Part shown: piece after piece, positions 8,714 to 17,068 of the stretch
Numbering within the stretch: the first letter of the stretch is position 1
Layout: every line of letters begins with the position of its first letter
DNA from: an uncultured Prevotellaceae bacterium
GTDB taxonomy: Bacteria > Bacteroidota > Bacteroidia > Bacteroidales > Muribaculaceae
DNA length: 64,000 nt
Assembly (NCBI GenBank): GCA_900318335.1
Contig: ONKF01000013.1
Span: 31,026 to 95,025, forward strand
Direction: 5' to 3'
Notes under the pieces: model-generated
What the model was told of the DNA's origin: nothing
Seen by the model: the letters and a program-made list of their open reading frames with translations, nothing else
The model's database searches: none
Made by a program: the position numbers and the translations under genes

Positions 8714-10573
8714 ATGAAGAGATTATTGTTGTTGATGGCTGTGGCATTGGGAATGCTGATCGGCCATGCAGCGGTCAAGGTGGACCGCATCGAGCCCACC
8801 AACTGGTATGTGGGCATGAAGGATCCCAGTGTTCAACTCATGGTCTATGGCGAGGGCATCCGTGATGCCGAGGTGGCCATCGACTATGCCGGGGTGACCA
8901 TCGACAGCCTGGTGCGCATGGATTCACCCAACTACCTGCTCATCTATCTCAACACCCGCGGTGCCCAGCCCGGGACGATGGACATCACCTTTAAGCAGGG
9001 ACGCAGCAAGAAGAAAGTGAAATACCAGCTGCTCGCCCGCGAGATGAGCGGTGACAAGCGCAAGGGCTTCACCAATGCCGACGTTCTCTACATGCTGATG
9101 CCTGACCGCTTTGCCGACGGTAATCCCGCCAACAACCAGATTGCAGGCATGGAGGCCTACAAGAACGACAGGACGCAGCCCAGCCTGCGCCATGGCGGTG
9201 ATATCGAGGGCATCAGGCAGCATCTGGATTACTTCACCCAACTTGGTGTGACCGCCTTGTGGTTCACCCCCGTACTGGAAAACAATTCACCCGACGGTCA
9301 CAATCACTCGACCTACCACGGCTATGCCACGACCAACTACTACCGTGTGGATCCACGTTTTGGCACCAACGAGGAGTACCGTCGCCTATGCGACGAGGCC
9401 CACAGCCGTGGCCTCAAGGTGGTGATGGACATGATCTTCAACCACTGCGGTGACTACCATCCCTGGCTCAAGGATATGCCCAACCACGACTGGTTCAACC
9501 AGCCCGACTACAAGAACAACTACCTGCAGACGAGCTACAAGCTCACCCCCGTGATGGACCCCTATGCCAGCGAAATTGACCTCAAGGAGACCGTCGAGGG
9601 CTGGTTTGTGCGCTCGATGCCCGACTTGAACCACCACAACGTCCATGTGATGAATTACCTCATCCAGAACAGCATCTGGTGGATTGAGACCGTGGGCATC
9701 GATGGCATCAGGATGGACACCTACCCCTATGCCTACGCCGATGCAATGGCCCGCTGGATGAAACGCCTCGACACCGAGTACCCCAACTTCAATACCGTGG
9801 GCGAGACCTGGGTCGAGAATCCAGCCTATACCGCAGCCTGGCAGAAGGGCAACAAGATGGGCAAACCCGAGAGTTACCTCAAGACGGTGATGGACTTCTC
9901 CTTCTACGAGAAAGTTGACAGCGCGCGGCACGAGGAGACCGATGGCTGGTGGCGTGGCTACAACCGCGTGTATAACAGCCTGTGCCTCGACTACCTCTAT
10001 CCCAAGCCCGAAAACGTGATGGCCTTTATCGAAAATCACGATACCGACCGCTACCTGCACGACGGCCAAGACGTTGATGCGCTGAAACAGGCGTTAGCCC
10101 TCCTGCTCACCATCAAGCGCATCCCGCAATTATACTACGGCACCGAAGTGCTCATGAACGGCACCAAGCGAATCACCGACGGCAACGTGCGTAAAGACTT
10201 CCCCGGCGGTTTCCCTGGTGACCAGCAGAACGCTTTTACCGCCGAGGGCCGCACCCCTGCCCAGAACGACATGTTCAACTGGCTGAGTGCCTTGCTGCAC
10301 TGGCGCCAGGGCAATGAGGTCATCACCAAGGGCAAGATGGTACAATTCATCCCTTACAACGGCATCTACGTTATCGACCGCAGTTATCAGGGCCGCCATG
10401 CCGTGACCATCATCAACGGCACGACCCAGCAGCGCGAGATGAAGCTGGACCGCTACAAGGAGACCTTCGGTAATGCCAGCGTAGCCCGCGACGTTCCCAC
10501 CGGCAAGTGCGTGAACCTTGCCAACGGCGTGCTCACCCTGCCCGCACGAGGTACCCTTGTCCTCGAGTTCTAA
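8714..10573 (+). CDS. susA: SusA-like periplasmic neopullulanase (GH13)
   Basis: Predicted periplasmic alpha-glucan hydrolase that cleaves imported maltooligosaccharides, by analogy with SusA. A signal peptide (1-19, ending GHAAVK) is followed by an N-terminal beta domain and the barrel. D335 in GIRMDTYP is the nucleophile, E364 in VGETWVE is the acid/base, and H442-D443 in ENHDTDR is the transition-state pair. The length (619) matches Bacteroides SusA. It is detached from the susCDEF operon by 11 kb and lies after a GT2 gene. Cyclomaltodextrinase activity is an alternative within the same subfamily. Confidence 0.9.
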   Translation: MKRLLLLMAVALGMLIGHAAVKVDRIEPTNWYVGMKDPSVQLMVYGEGIRDAEVAIDYAGVTIDSLVRMDSPNYLLIYLNTRGAQPGTMDITFKQGRSKKKVKYQLLAREMSGDKRKGFTNADVLYMLMPDRFADGNPANNQIAGMEAYKNDRTQPSLRHGGDIEGIRQHLDYFTQLGVTALWFTPVLENNSPDGHNHSTYHGYATTNYYRVDPRFGTNEEYRRLCDEAHSRGLKVVMDMIFNHCGDYHPWLKDMPNHDWFNQPDYKNNYLQTSYKLTPVMDPYASEIDLKETVEGWFVRSMPDLNHHNVHVMNYLIQNSIWWIETVGIDGIRMDTYPYAYADAMARWMKRLDTEYPNFNTVGETWVENPAYTAAWQKGNKMGKPESYLKTVMDFSFYEKVDSARHEETDGWWRGYNRVYNSLCLDYLYPKPENVMAFIENHDTDRYLHDGQDVDALKQALALLLTIKRIPQLYYGTEVLMNGTKRITDGNVRKDFPGGFPGDQQNAFTAEGRTPAQNDMFNWLSALLHWRQGNEVITKGKMVQFIPYNGIYVIDRSYQGRHAVTIINGTTQQREMKLDRYKETFGNASVARDVPTGKCVNLANGVLTLPARGTLVLEF

Positions 10574-10616
10574 AATCAGAAATCGATATAAGGGTTCGAT
10601 TTACTGAATTCACCTA

Positions 10617-10647
10617 TTGCCAATTCAAGCAAAATGACGTAATTTTG
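10617..10647 (+). promoter_or_regulatory. Promoter for methyltransferase gene
   Basis: TTG (10617-10619) and TAATTTTG (10640-10647) are 20 bases apart; the ATG at 10674 follows about 22 bases after the expected start site. Confidence 0.6.
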
Positions 10648-10673
10648 TGGTTTGATAACAAGATTCATCCAAG

Positions 10674-11300
10674 ATGGGCAAGATACACAGGTACTATAGA
10701 CGCGGAAGGCATCCCAGAGGATTCTGGGGCAGGCGTGCGCTCATTGCCATGAACGGCAAGCGGCACAAGGCCCTGCCCGATTGGGTTTTTGACCAACTGA
10801 GCCTGCAGGATAACCTCCGCATTTTGGACATGGGATGCGGTGGTGGCGGCAACATCAAGCGCCTGCTGGAAATGTGCCCCAATGGCCATGTGACGGGACT
10901 TGACATCTCAAAACTTGCCGTCGAGATGACCACCGACACCAATTACCCGGCCGTCAAGGACGGCTTTTGCCTGGTGGTGGGAGGCAATGCTGTACAGATG
11001 CCGCTGGCCAAGGAGATTTTTGACCTGGTGACCGCCTTTGAAACCGTTTATTACTGGTCCACGCTGGAAGGAGGATTTACCGAAGCCCATCGAGTGCTCA
11101 AACCTGGCGGCATGCTTGTCATTGCCAACGAGCTTGACGGGCTTGATCCCGATGACGAGATTCTGGCCCGGAGGGTGGGTCCCATGCGTGTATATACTCC
11201 CGATGAAATAGAATTCAGTCTTAAAGAGGCCGGTTTTACAGATATCAGCGTCAACCGTGACGAGCAGCGGCACTTCTTGTGCATCACTGCCAAGAAATAA
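10674..11300 (+). CDS. Class I SAM-dependent methyltransferase
   Basis: Soluble methyltransferase of unknown substrate, 208 residues. Motif I for SAM binding is ILDMGCGGGG (residues 50-59), followed by VTGLDIS (motif II) and a DLVTAFETVYYW segment, then HRVLKPGGMLVIANE. This pattern is Methyltransf_11-like, as in UbiE-related or small-molecule methyltransferases. The N-terminal 30 residues are rich in arginine and may bind a membrane or nucleic acid. It has its own promoter and terminator, so it is probably monocistronic. Confidence 0.8.
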   Translation: MGKIHRYYRRGRHPRGFWGRRALIAMNGKRHKALPDWVFDQLSLQDNLRILDMGCGGGGNIKRLLEMCPNGHVTGLDISKLAVEMTTDTNYPAVKDGFCLVVGGNAVQMPLAKEIFDLVTAFETVYYWSTLEGGFTEAHRVLKPGGMLVIANELDGLDPDDEILARRVGPMRVYTPDEIEFSLKEAGFTDISVNRDEQRHFLCITAKK

Positions 11301-11347
11301 GTCAGCCTCTTTATCAATTACTGTCACATCCTATCTTCTCACAAAAA

Positions 11348-11370
11348 ACTGACTCCCATTTAGAGTCAGT
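11348..11370 (+). terminator. Terminator after methyltransferase gene
   Basis: ACTGACTC (11348-11355) and GAGTCAGT (11363-11370) form a stem followed by seven T. The T run also supplies the TTTG of the next promoter. Confidence 0.85.
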
Positions 11371-11373
11371 TTT

Positions 11374-11406
11374 TTTGTGCCACCTCCATATTTCTTCGTA
11401 ATTTTG
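11374..11406 (+). promoter_or_regulatory. Promoter overlapping the preceding terminator
   Basis: TTTG (11374-11377) lies in the terminator tail, and TAATTTTG is at 11399-11406 with 21 bases between. The expected transcript start is only about 5 bases before the ATG at 11416. Confidence 0.65.
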
Positions 11407-11415
11407 CGCCTTGTT

Positions 11416-12234
11416 ATGAATGAAGCTAATTTGATATTATTGAGTTTTGACACCGAAGAGTTTGACCTGCCCCGGGAGCAGGGAGTGGACATCGAGTTTG
11501 AAAAAAGCATCGAGGTCTCGGCTACCGGCACCAATCTCATCCTGGATACGCTGAAGCAAAACCAGGTGAAGGCCACCTTCTTCTGCACCGCAAACTTCGC
11601 CCAGCATGCATCCGACATCATGCAGCGCATCATCAACGAGGGGCATGAGGTCGCATGTCACGGCGTGGATCACTTCAGCCCCAAGGACAGTGACCCCAGG
11701 CAATCCAAGGAGATTATCGAACGTCTTACCCAAACCACGGTCAACGGCTACCGCCAGCCTCGCATGTTTGCCGTCGATGACGAGGAACTGGAGCGCATCG
11801 GCTACCTCTACAACTCATCCTTACATCCCGCCTTCATTCCTGGCAGATACATGCACCTGGATGTGCCACGGACACCATTCTATAAAGGCAAGGTATTGCA
11901 GATTCCCGCATCGGTGACACCATGGCTGCGCCTACCGGTATTCTGGCTGGCCTGCCACAACTACCCGATGTGGCTCTACAAGAAGTTAATACTCTGGACC
12001 CTGCGTCACGACGGTCAGTTTGTCATCTATTTCCATCCCTGGGAATACTACCCACTGAAGGAGCATGCCGAATGGAAGATTCCTTATATCATCAAGCGCA
12101 ACTCAGGAACCGATGCCGTCAAGCGTCTGGACAGCATCATCAAGACTTTCAAAAAGCACGGGGCACAATTTGCCACGTACACTGAATTCACACAGCATTT
12201 CAACAAAACGACCCACTCATCCACAGCAAAATGA
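11416..12234 (+). CDS. Polysaccharide deacetylase family protein (CE4-like)
   Basis: NodB-type carbohydrate deacetylase candidate of 272 residues. FDTEEFD (D12 region) gives the catalytic/metal aspartates and CHGVDH (H82, H86) the two metal histidines. The C-terminal half (YFHPWEYYPL) resembles the DUF3473-type extension seen in exopolysaccharide-linked deacetylases. Start 11416 is chosen because an upstream in-frame ATG at 11377 would place the -7 box inside the gene. It overlaps the next gene by ATGA, so the two are coupled and probably act on the same glycan. No signal peptide is seen. Confidence 0.8.
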   Translation: MNEANLILLSFDTEEFDLPREQGVDIEFEKSIEVSATGTNLILDTLKQNQVKATFFCTANFAQHASDIMQRIINEGHEVACHGVDHFSPKDSDPRQSKEIIERLTQTTVNGYRQPRMFAVDDEELERIGYLYNSSLHPAFIPGRYMHLDVPRTPFYKGKVLQIPASVTPWLRLPVFWLACHNYPMWLYKKLILWTLRHDGQFVIYFHPWEYYPLKEHAEWKIPYIIKRNSGTDAVKRLDSIIKTFKKHGAQFATYTEFTQHFNKTTHSSTAK

Positions 12235-13370
12235 CCCTTAAACTGAACGACAGCATCAAGCGAAACCCTAAGACCTCGGTTTACATCCTGGGCCTCATCG
12301 TCGCCATCATCGCTACAGCGATCGAGACCATCAGGCTGAGGTATGCCAACTACCTTGTATATACCGACTCGACCCTGAGCTTCTGGACAGGAGTTAATCC
12401 CTACACGATGGACTTTGTGGAGGCTCACGGACGTTATTTCCTCTACACACCGGTCTTCTCGGTGCTCTACTGGCCCATTGCCATGTTGCCCAATTGGCTG
12501 GGACCGTTTGTCTGGAATCTGGGTAACTACTCATTGTTTGCCTTGTCGATATTCACCCTGCCCAAGCGCTATGATGCCTACAAGGTGAAGATCTTCCTAT
12601 TCCTGCTGCTGGTGCTCGAGCAGAGCGTTTTCCCGTTCCAGTATAACATTGTCGTGGCCTACATCTTCCTGTTCTCGTTCAGCCTGCTGGAACGTGGCAA
12701 GGGGTTATGGGCCGTGTTGCTGATTATGATATCGGCTACTACCAAGGTGTATGGTATCGTGGAGTTACTGATCCTGTTTTGCTATCCCAAGCCTTTCCGA
12801 CGCCTCGGTCTTGCGGCACTCATTGGTATCCTGTTGCTCCTCTCACCGGCAATCAAGGTAGGCATCGACGGTCTCATCCCCTGCTATATGAACTGGTGGA
12901 ACATGCTGTCACAACACCAGAGCAGCGACACCTTTGCGTCACTGCTCTATGCCTATCCGTTAAGATACATCCTTGACCAATACCGCATTGTGCAGATTGT
13001 GACTATAGGCCTGATCATCGCCTTGTTCTTTGTGAAACGCAACCGTTGGCACGAGTTTGAATTCCGCGCCACAACTCTCGGTGTCCTCATGGGTTGGATC
13101 ATCGTGTTTGGCGACTCATCTGAGGTTCACACCTATCTCATTGCCCTGTCGGGTTACATGCTGTGGTACTATCTGCAAGAGCATCACACCGTGTTGGACA
13201 AAGTATTGTTCTGGGCTCTGATCGTATTCTTCGGCATCATACCCACCGATGTACTGGTGCCGTCCAGAGTTCACAACTTCCTGAACGGCACCTTATACAT
13301 AAATGTATATCTCTACACCATCGTGTGGTGCAAGATGGTATGGTCAATGATTAGCGGACGAAATTCTTAA
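12231..13370 (+). CDS. GT87-like polytopic membrane mannosyltransferase
   Basis: Integral membrane protein of 379 residues with about nine hydrophobic segments. An acidic residue sits early in an external loop (LVYTDSTLSFWTGVNPYT); the NPY motif is characteristic of GT87/DUF2029 polyprenyl-phosphate-sugar-dependent transferases. It overlaps the deacetylase by 4 bases, which suggests joint synthesis or modification of an envelope glycan. Its 3' end overlaps the convergent galactanase gene by 20 bases. Family assignment rests on topology and short motifs. Confidence 0.7.
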   Translation: MTLKLNDSIKRNPKTSVYILGLIVAIIATAIETIRLRYANYLVYTDSTLSFWTGVNPYTMDFVEAHGRYFLYTPVFSVLYWPIAMLPNWLGPFVWNLGNYSLFALSIFTLPKRYDAYKVKIFLFLLLVLEQSVFPFQYNIVVAYIFLFSFSLLERGKGLWAVLLIMISATTKVYGIVELLILFCYPKPFRRLGLAALIGILLLLSPAIKVGIDGLIPCYMNWWNMLSQHQSSDTFASLLYAYPLRYILDQYRIVQIVTIGLIIALFFVKRNRWHEFEFRATTLGVLMGWIIVFGDSSEVHTYLIALSGYMLWYYLQEHHTVLDKVLFWALIVFFGIIPTDVLVPSRVHNFLNGTLYINVYLYTIVWCKMVWSMISGRNS

Positions 13371-14709
13371 GCTCGTAGAGGGCGGGGGTTGCCTTGCCCG
13401 TCTCGTGGTCCCACAATCCGGCGTTGTACCAAGCATCGTTGACGTGCAGGGTGCTCCACATCGAGCCACCCAGGCCATACTCATTGGCCTCGGGGAACCA
13501 CCAGAACAATCCCTTGACCTTAACATAAGACTTGAGGCGCCCAACCAGGTCGGCAGTGAACTGCCGTTGTCCCTCATAGGTAAGGGGCCAGGTTGACGAG
13601 AAGTCCATGTCTCCCACCTTGTAGTGATAGCTGTAGCCCGTCTCAACAATCATGATGTCCTTGTCCTGATAGTAATTGGTCAGGTTGTTGAGTGCATTGG
13701 CCAGCACCGACAAGGCCCCATGGTAGTAGGGATAATAGCTCAAACCAATAATGTCATAGTCCACCTGCTTGTCACGCATCTGGTTGTAGAAGTTGAGCAT
13801 GATGCTTACCTTGGCGGCACGCTCGGTGTGCAGGATAATCTTGGCACGCGGGCACTGCTCACGGCAAGCACGGCCTGCTGCTTTAAGCAGATTGGTGAAG
13901 CGTTCCCAATTGGCCTCGTCACCGCTGTAGCACTTCTTGAGTTGGGCTGTCGGGGTACCCACGGGTCCCCACAACATGCCGTAACTGATCTCGTTACCAG
14001 TCTGGATATAGTCGGGCGTTGCGCCAGCTGCCTTGAGTTCAATCAGGCAGTCACGGGTGTACTCATAGATGCGCTGGGTCAATGCATCATCATCCAGGTC
14101 AGCCCATGCCGCAGGCGTGTACTGCTTGACAGGGTCGGCCCAACTGTCACTGTAGTGGAAATCGAGCATGAATTTCATGCCGGCGGCCTTGATGCGGCGT
14201 CCCAGCACCTTGACGGTGTCCAGGTTCTGAATCACGCCCTGACCCTTGTCGGCGGTCGAGGCATTCTCGGGATTGACAAACAGGCGCACGCGCGCTGCGT
14301 TCCAGCCCTGCTGCTTGAGCCAAGGGATCACATCAGGTATTACCTGTCCATTGATGTCATAGTAATGGGCATTGGTGATATTGTAGCGCAGGGCCATCTG
14401 CTGGTGAGCCTCATACTTGGTCAACATCGAGATGTCTCCACCCACGACAAACTGTACTTCGGGCTCTACCCCGCCATTAAGGATAATGTCGATGAGGGCA
14501 TTCACATCACTGATGCCCACCTCACCGTCACCGTTGACGTCACCGATCTCCTGGACGTTATCGGTAAGAATCATGTCGATAACGGCATTCACGTCACTGA
14601 TGGTCACCTCGCCATCACCATTCACGTCGCCCTTGATAGCAGCATTGGCGCTGACGAAACCAAGCGCCAGTGCCAATACCAAAAAGATACTTCTATACTG
14701 CCTTTTCAT
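13351..14709 (-). CDS. Endo-beta-1,4-galactanase (GH53) with N-terminal dockerin-like pair
   Basis: Secreted enzyme predicted to cut beta-1,4-galactan, the side chain of type I arabinogalactan or pectin. After a signal peptide (1-24) come two EF-hand-like repeats, GDVNGDG at 27-33 and 56-62, ending near 77. The GH53 barrel follows, with acid/base E240 in TGNEIS and nucleophile E356 in IVETGYS. A dockerin-like pair placed N-terminally is unusual, since it is normally C-terminal. The last 20 bases overlap the 3' end of the GT87-like gene. Substrate preference for galactan over other beta-linked glycans is a family inference. Confidence 0.9.
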   Translation of the reverse strand: MKRQYRSIFLVLALALGFVSANAAIKGDVNGDGEVTISDVNAVIDMILTDNVQEIGDVNGDGEVGISDVNALIDIILNGGVEPEVQFVVGGDISMLTKYEAHQQMALRYNITNAHYYDINGQVIPDVIPWLKQQGWNAARVRLFVNPENASTADKGQGVIQNLDTVKVLGRRIKAAGMKFMLDFHYSDSWADPVKQYTPAAWADLDDDALTQRIYEYTRDCLIELKAAGATPDYIQTGNEISYGMLWGPVGTPTAQLKKCYSGDEANWERFTNLLKAAGRACREQCPRAKIILHTERAAKVSIMLNFYNQMRDKQVDYDIIGLSYYPYYHGALSVLANALNNLTNYYQDKDIMIVETGYSYHYKVGDMDFSSTWPLTYEGQRQFTADLVGRLKSYVKVKGLFWWFPEANEYGLGGSMWSTLHVNDAWYNAGLWDHETGKATPALYELKNFVR

Positions 14710-14732
14710 GGAAGTTGTCTATTCTATAGGAT

Positions 14733-16793
14733 TTAAACAGCATTCAAGATAATGTCGATGACGGCATTCACGTCGGCGATGCCAACCTCTCCGTCACCAT
14801 CCACATCACCAGCAAGATCAATCCTACCCGTCAGGACCATGTCGATAATCGCATTCACATCGGCAATATTGACCTCGCTATCACCATTCACGTCACCATG
14901 GACACCATCGAGGTATGGCAGATACTGGTCGGTAACATCCTTCACCTGATACTTGTTGGTCTGGGTGGTCACCTCAAAGAAAGAGGTCTTGTTGACAAAG
15001 GTCACATCCTCGGTCTGGACGTTACTCGGTCCCTGGTTGAAGACGAAGTTCATGTAATAATCCTTGCTCGTAATCATGTAAGTCCTGTAATAGAACTTCA
15101 CGCCGTTAACCACCTTGGTGTCGGTGGTTGCCTGACCGGGCCAATTACCGTTGAACTGCTGGTTAGAGCTGTCCCAAGTGTAATAGTTGACAACGCTCCA
15201 GTTGTTGGGTGCGACTGTCGGGTCCTTGAGGAAGACGGTAATCTCGTAGGGCTCAAACACAGCGTTGTCGATGGTGTACTTGCGGGTAATCACGCCACTC
15301 ACGGCACCATTGATGAGAAGACCTGCCTTGAGAACCGCACTCTGGCTGATGGTCACGCTCGCGCCATCGGCCACCTTGGTGCCATTGGTGGCGGTGGGCT
15401 CGCTACCGTCGAGGGTATAGACGAGCTGGGCGCCGTTGGTCTGGCTCACTGCGGTGAGCGTCACATCGAAGGCGGCATCATACTCGCCACTGGGCTTGCT
15501 GGCCCAAGCGGTCTCGGTGGTCTTGCTCAATGCTAAGCGGTAGTTGGGGCCGCTGGCTACCACCACAAAGGTGGAAGGAATATTATAGGACGTGCTACCC
15601 ATAGCTGCGACAAGTGTACCACGTGTACCAATTGTGCGCTGAGCGTAATAGTTAGGCGAAGTGCCGGAGCTCAAGTTGCTCGTCTGGCTCGTGTTGGTGA
15701 CGCCAGCCAGCTGTCGGGCATAAATCATCTGCTTGATGCTCTCCTTGTATTCAATCCAGTGCTTGAGGAAGATACAGGGTGTACCAGGCATGGCGAGGAT
15801 GTAGGCATTACCGGCCTCGATGTTGTTGCGGATGGGATCCTGCTGCTCGCTGGCACTGCGGTACTCGGTATCGTGATTCTCGATAAAGGTGACTGCATAG
15901 CGGCGGTAGTTGGTCTCCATGCACAAGCCCTTGTTAGTGCCACCCAGGTTGGTCCAGTTGTTATAGTTGACCGCGTCGCGGATGGTGTAGCGGAAGGGGA
16001 AGTCGAATGCTGCGCTTTGTACCACGCCATCGACCTTGGTGCCATCAATCCAAGCCTTCACGATGCCCAGGTTGCCATCCCAGTACTCGCCCACCGAAAA
16101 CTCAGGAGCGGCATAGGCATTGTACATGCCCGTGTACTGAGAAGCATAGCCCTTGACCATATCATAGCGGAAACCAGCATAACCCAGGTCGTTGAGCAAC
16201 ATCTTGACATAGGCCTTGACGGTCTCCTGCACATTGGTGCTGCGGTGATCCAGGTCACGCATACCGCCCCAGTCCTCACCGGTGTCATAGTTATTGCTCA
16301 GGCTCTTGCCGTTCTGGTTTGCCCAGGTCAGGGTAGCACCACCGTCATCGTCCTTGCAGATGTCGGTGGACTTGAGCTGATAGGTCACGCCCTTATAGAC
16401 CTCGGTGGGGAAAGTCACCCAGTCGTTGATGGTCGCGCGGTGGTTGATCACGACATCGGCAATGGTGCCGATGCCCTTGCTCTTGAAGGTATTGATCATC
16501 GAGCGCAGCTGCGACTCGTTACCGAACGAGGAATTATAGTTGGTGAACCAGTACAGGTCATCATAGCCCATCGAAGTGCTGTTGCTGCACTGGGCGCTTT
16601 GGGGCACCCACACGAGTTTGAAGAACTCGGCCAATTCATCGGCCTGAGCCTCGAGTTTGGGCCAGCGGGATTCATTGTAGGAATTCCAGTAAAAGCCCTG
16701 CAACATCACGCCGTCATACCTTGACGGCCATCCCTGTGCCATCATCATCAATGGCAACAATGCAACCAGTGCTGTAGTAAAAAACTTTTTCAT
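14733..16793 (-). CDS. Secreted alpha-amylase with CBM26-like module and dockerin-like tail
   Basis: GH13 alpha-amylase of 686 residues that would attack starch outside the cell. Order: signal peptide (1-19, ending MMAQ); barrel with D211 (GFRYDMVK), E236 (SVGEYWDG) and H307-D308 (ENHDTE); a chitobiase/HEX-type beta domain (YTLDGSEPT, about 440-520); a CBM26-like starch-binding module (about 535-625, with NWPGQ); and two EF-hand-like repeats (about 631-684, GDVNGD and GDVDGDG). It is separated from susF by a terminator and has its own promoter. A LacI-type operator about 105 bases upstream of that promoter links it to the sus regulator. Confidence 0.92.
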   Translation of the reverse strand: MKKFFTTALVALLPLMMMAQGWPSRYDGVMLQGFYWNSYNESRWPKLEAQADELAEFFKLVWVPQSAQCSNSTSMGYDDLYWFTNYNSSFGNESQLRSMINTFKSKGIGTIADVVINHRATINDWVTFPTEVYKGVTYQLKSTDICKDDDGGATLTWANQNGKSLSNNYDTGEDWGGMRDLDHRSTNVQETVKAYVKMLLNDLGYAGFRYDMVKGYASQYTGMYNAYAAPEFSVGEYWDGNLGIVKAWIDGTKVDGVVQSAAFDFPFRYTIRDAVNYNNWTNLGGTNKGLCMETNYRRYAVTFIENHDTEYRSASEQQDPIRNNIEAGNAYILAMPGTPCIFLKHWIEYKESIKQMIYARQLAGVTNTSQTSNLSSGTSPNYYAQRTIGTRGTLVAAMGSTSYNIPSTFVVVASGPNYRLALSKTTETAWASKPSGEYDAAFDVTLTAVSQTNGAQLVYTLDGSEPTATNGTKVADGASVTISQSAVLKAGLLINGAVSGVITRKYTIDNAVFEPYEITVFLKDPTVAPNNWSVVNYYTWDSSNQQFNGNWPGQATTDTKVVNGVKFYYRTYMITSKDYYMNFVFNQGPSNVQTEDVTFVNKTSFFEVTTQTNKYQVKDVTDQYLPYLDGVHGDVNGDSEVNIADVNAIIDMVLTGRIDLAGDVDGDGEVGIADVNAVIDIILNAV

Positions 16794-16826
16794 AGTCAGT
16801 ATAGTTTTATATGGTTATATTTTCTA

Positions 16827-16858
16827 CAAAATTAGTGCAAGTCGAGCACAAAAACAAA
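16827..16858 (-). promoter_or_regulatory. Promoter of the alpha-amylase gene
   Basis: On the minus strand TTTG (complement of 16855-16858) and TAATTTTG (complement of 16827-16834) are 20 bases apart. The surrounding 16827-16900 stretch resembles the duplicated promoter element at 55784-55905 (shared TAGTGCAAG-CGAGC and CCGAG parts). Confidence 0.7.
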
Positions 16859-16963
16859 TAAACGTTTTTGATTTTGCCGAGACGAAACCTAATTTATGCA
16901 AAAATAGCAAATTATCCTCAATTCCAAACTATTGACAGAAAAATCTCAAGAGAAAATCAATAT

Positions 16964-16975
16964 GCAATCGTTTAC
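16964..16975. promoter_or_regulatory. Predicted LacI-type operator upstream of amylase
   Basis: GCAATCGTTTAC matches 11 of 12 bases of the operator in front of the LacI-type gene (24793-24804), and the flanks extend the exact match to ATGCAATCGTTT. It lies upstream of the amylase -33 box, a position that fits activation or looping better than simple blocking. Confidence 0.6.
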
Positions 16976-17010
16976 AGGAGTAAAACAGGCTGGCCGTCAA
17001 GCAAAAATCA

Positions 17011-17041
17011 GCGGGGACACGCCCTGATGGCATGTCCCCGC
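17011..17041 (-). terminator. Terminator of the sus operon after susF
   Basis: GCGGGGACA (17011-17019) pairs with TGTCCCCGC (17033-17041), with an inner GCC/GGC extension. Read leftwards the stem is followed by TGATTTTTGC. It separates susCDEF from the amylase unit. Confidence 0.8.
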
Positions 17042-17068
17042 CGGGATAGTTATCGCTGTGGCAAGTGT

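Noticed and set aside
14733-14890. Dockerin-like repeats as proof of a cellulosome
   Set aside because: No cohesin or scaffoldin is visible, so only the module is reported.
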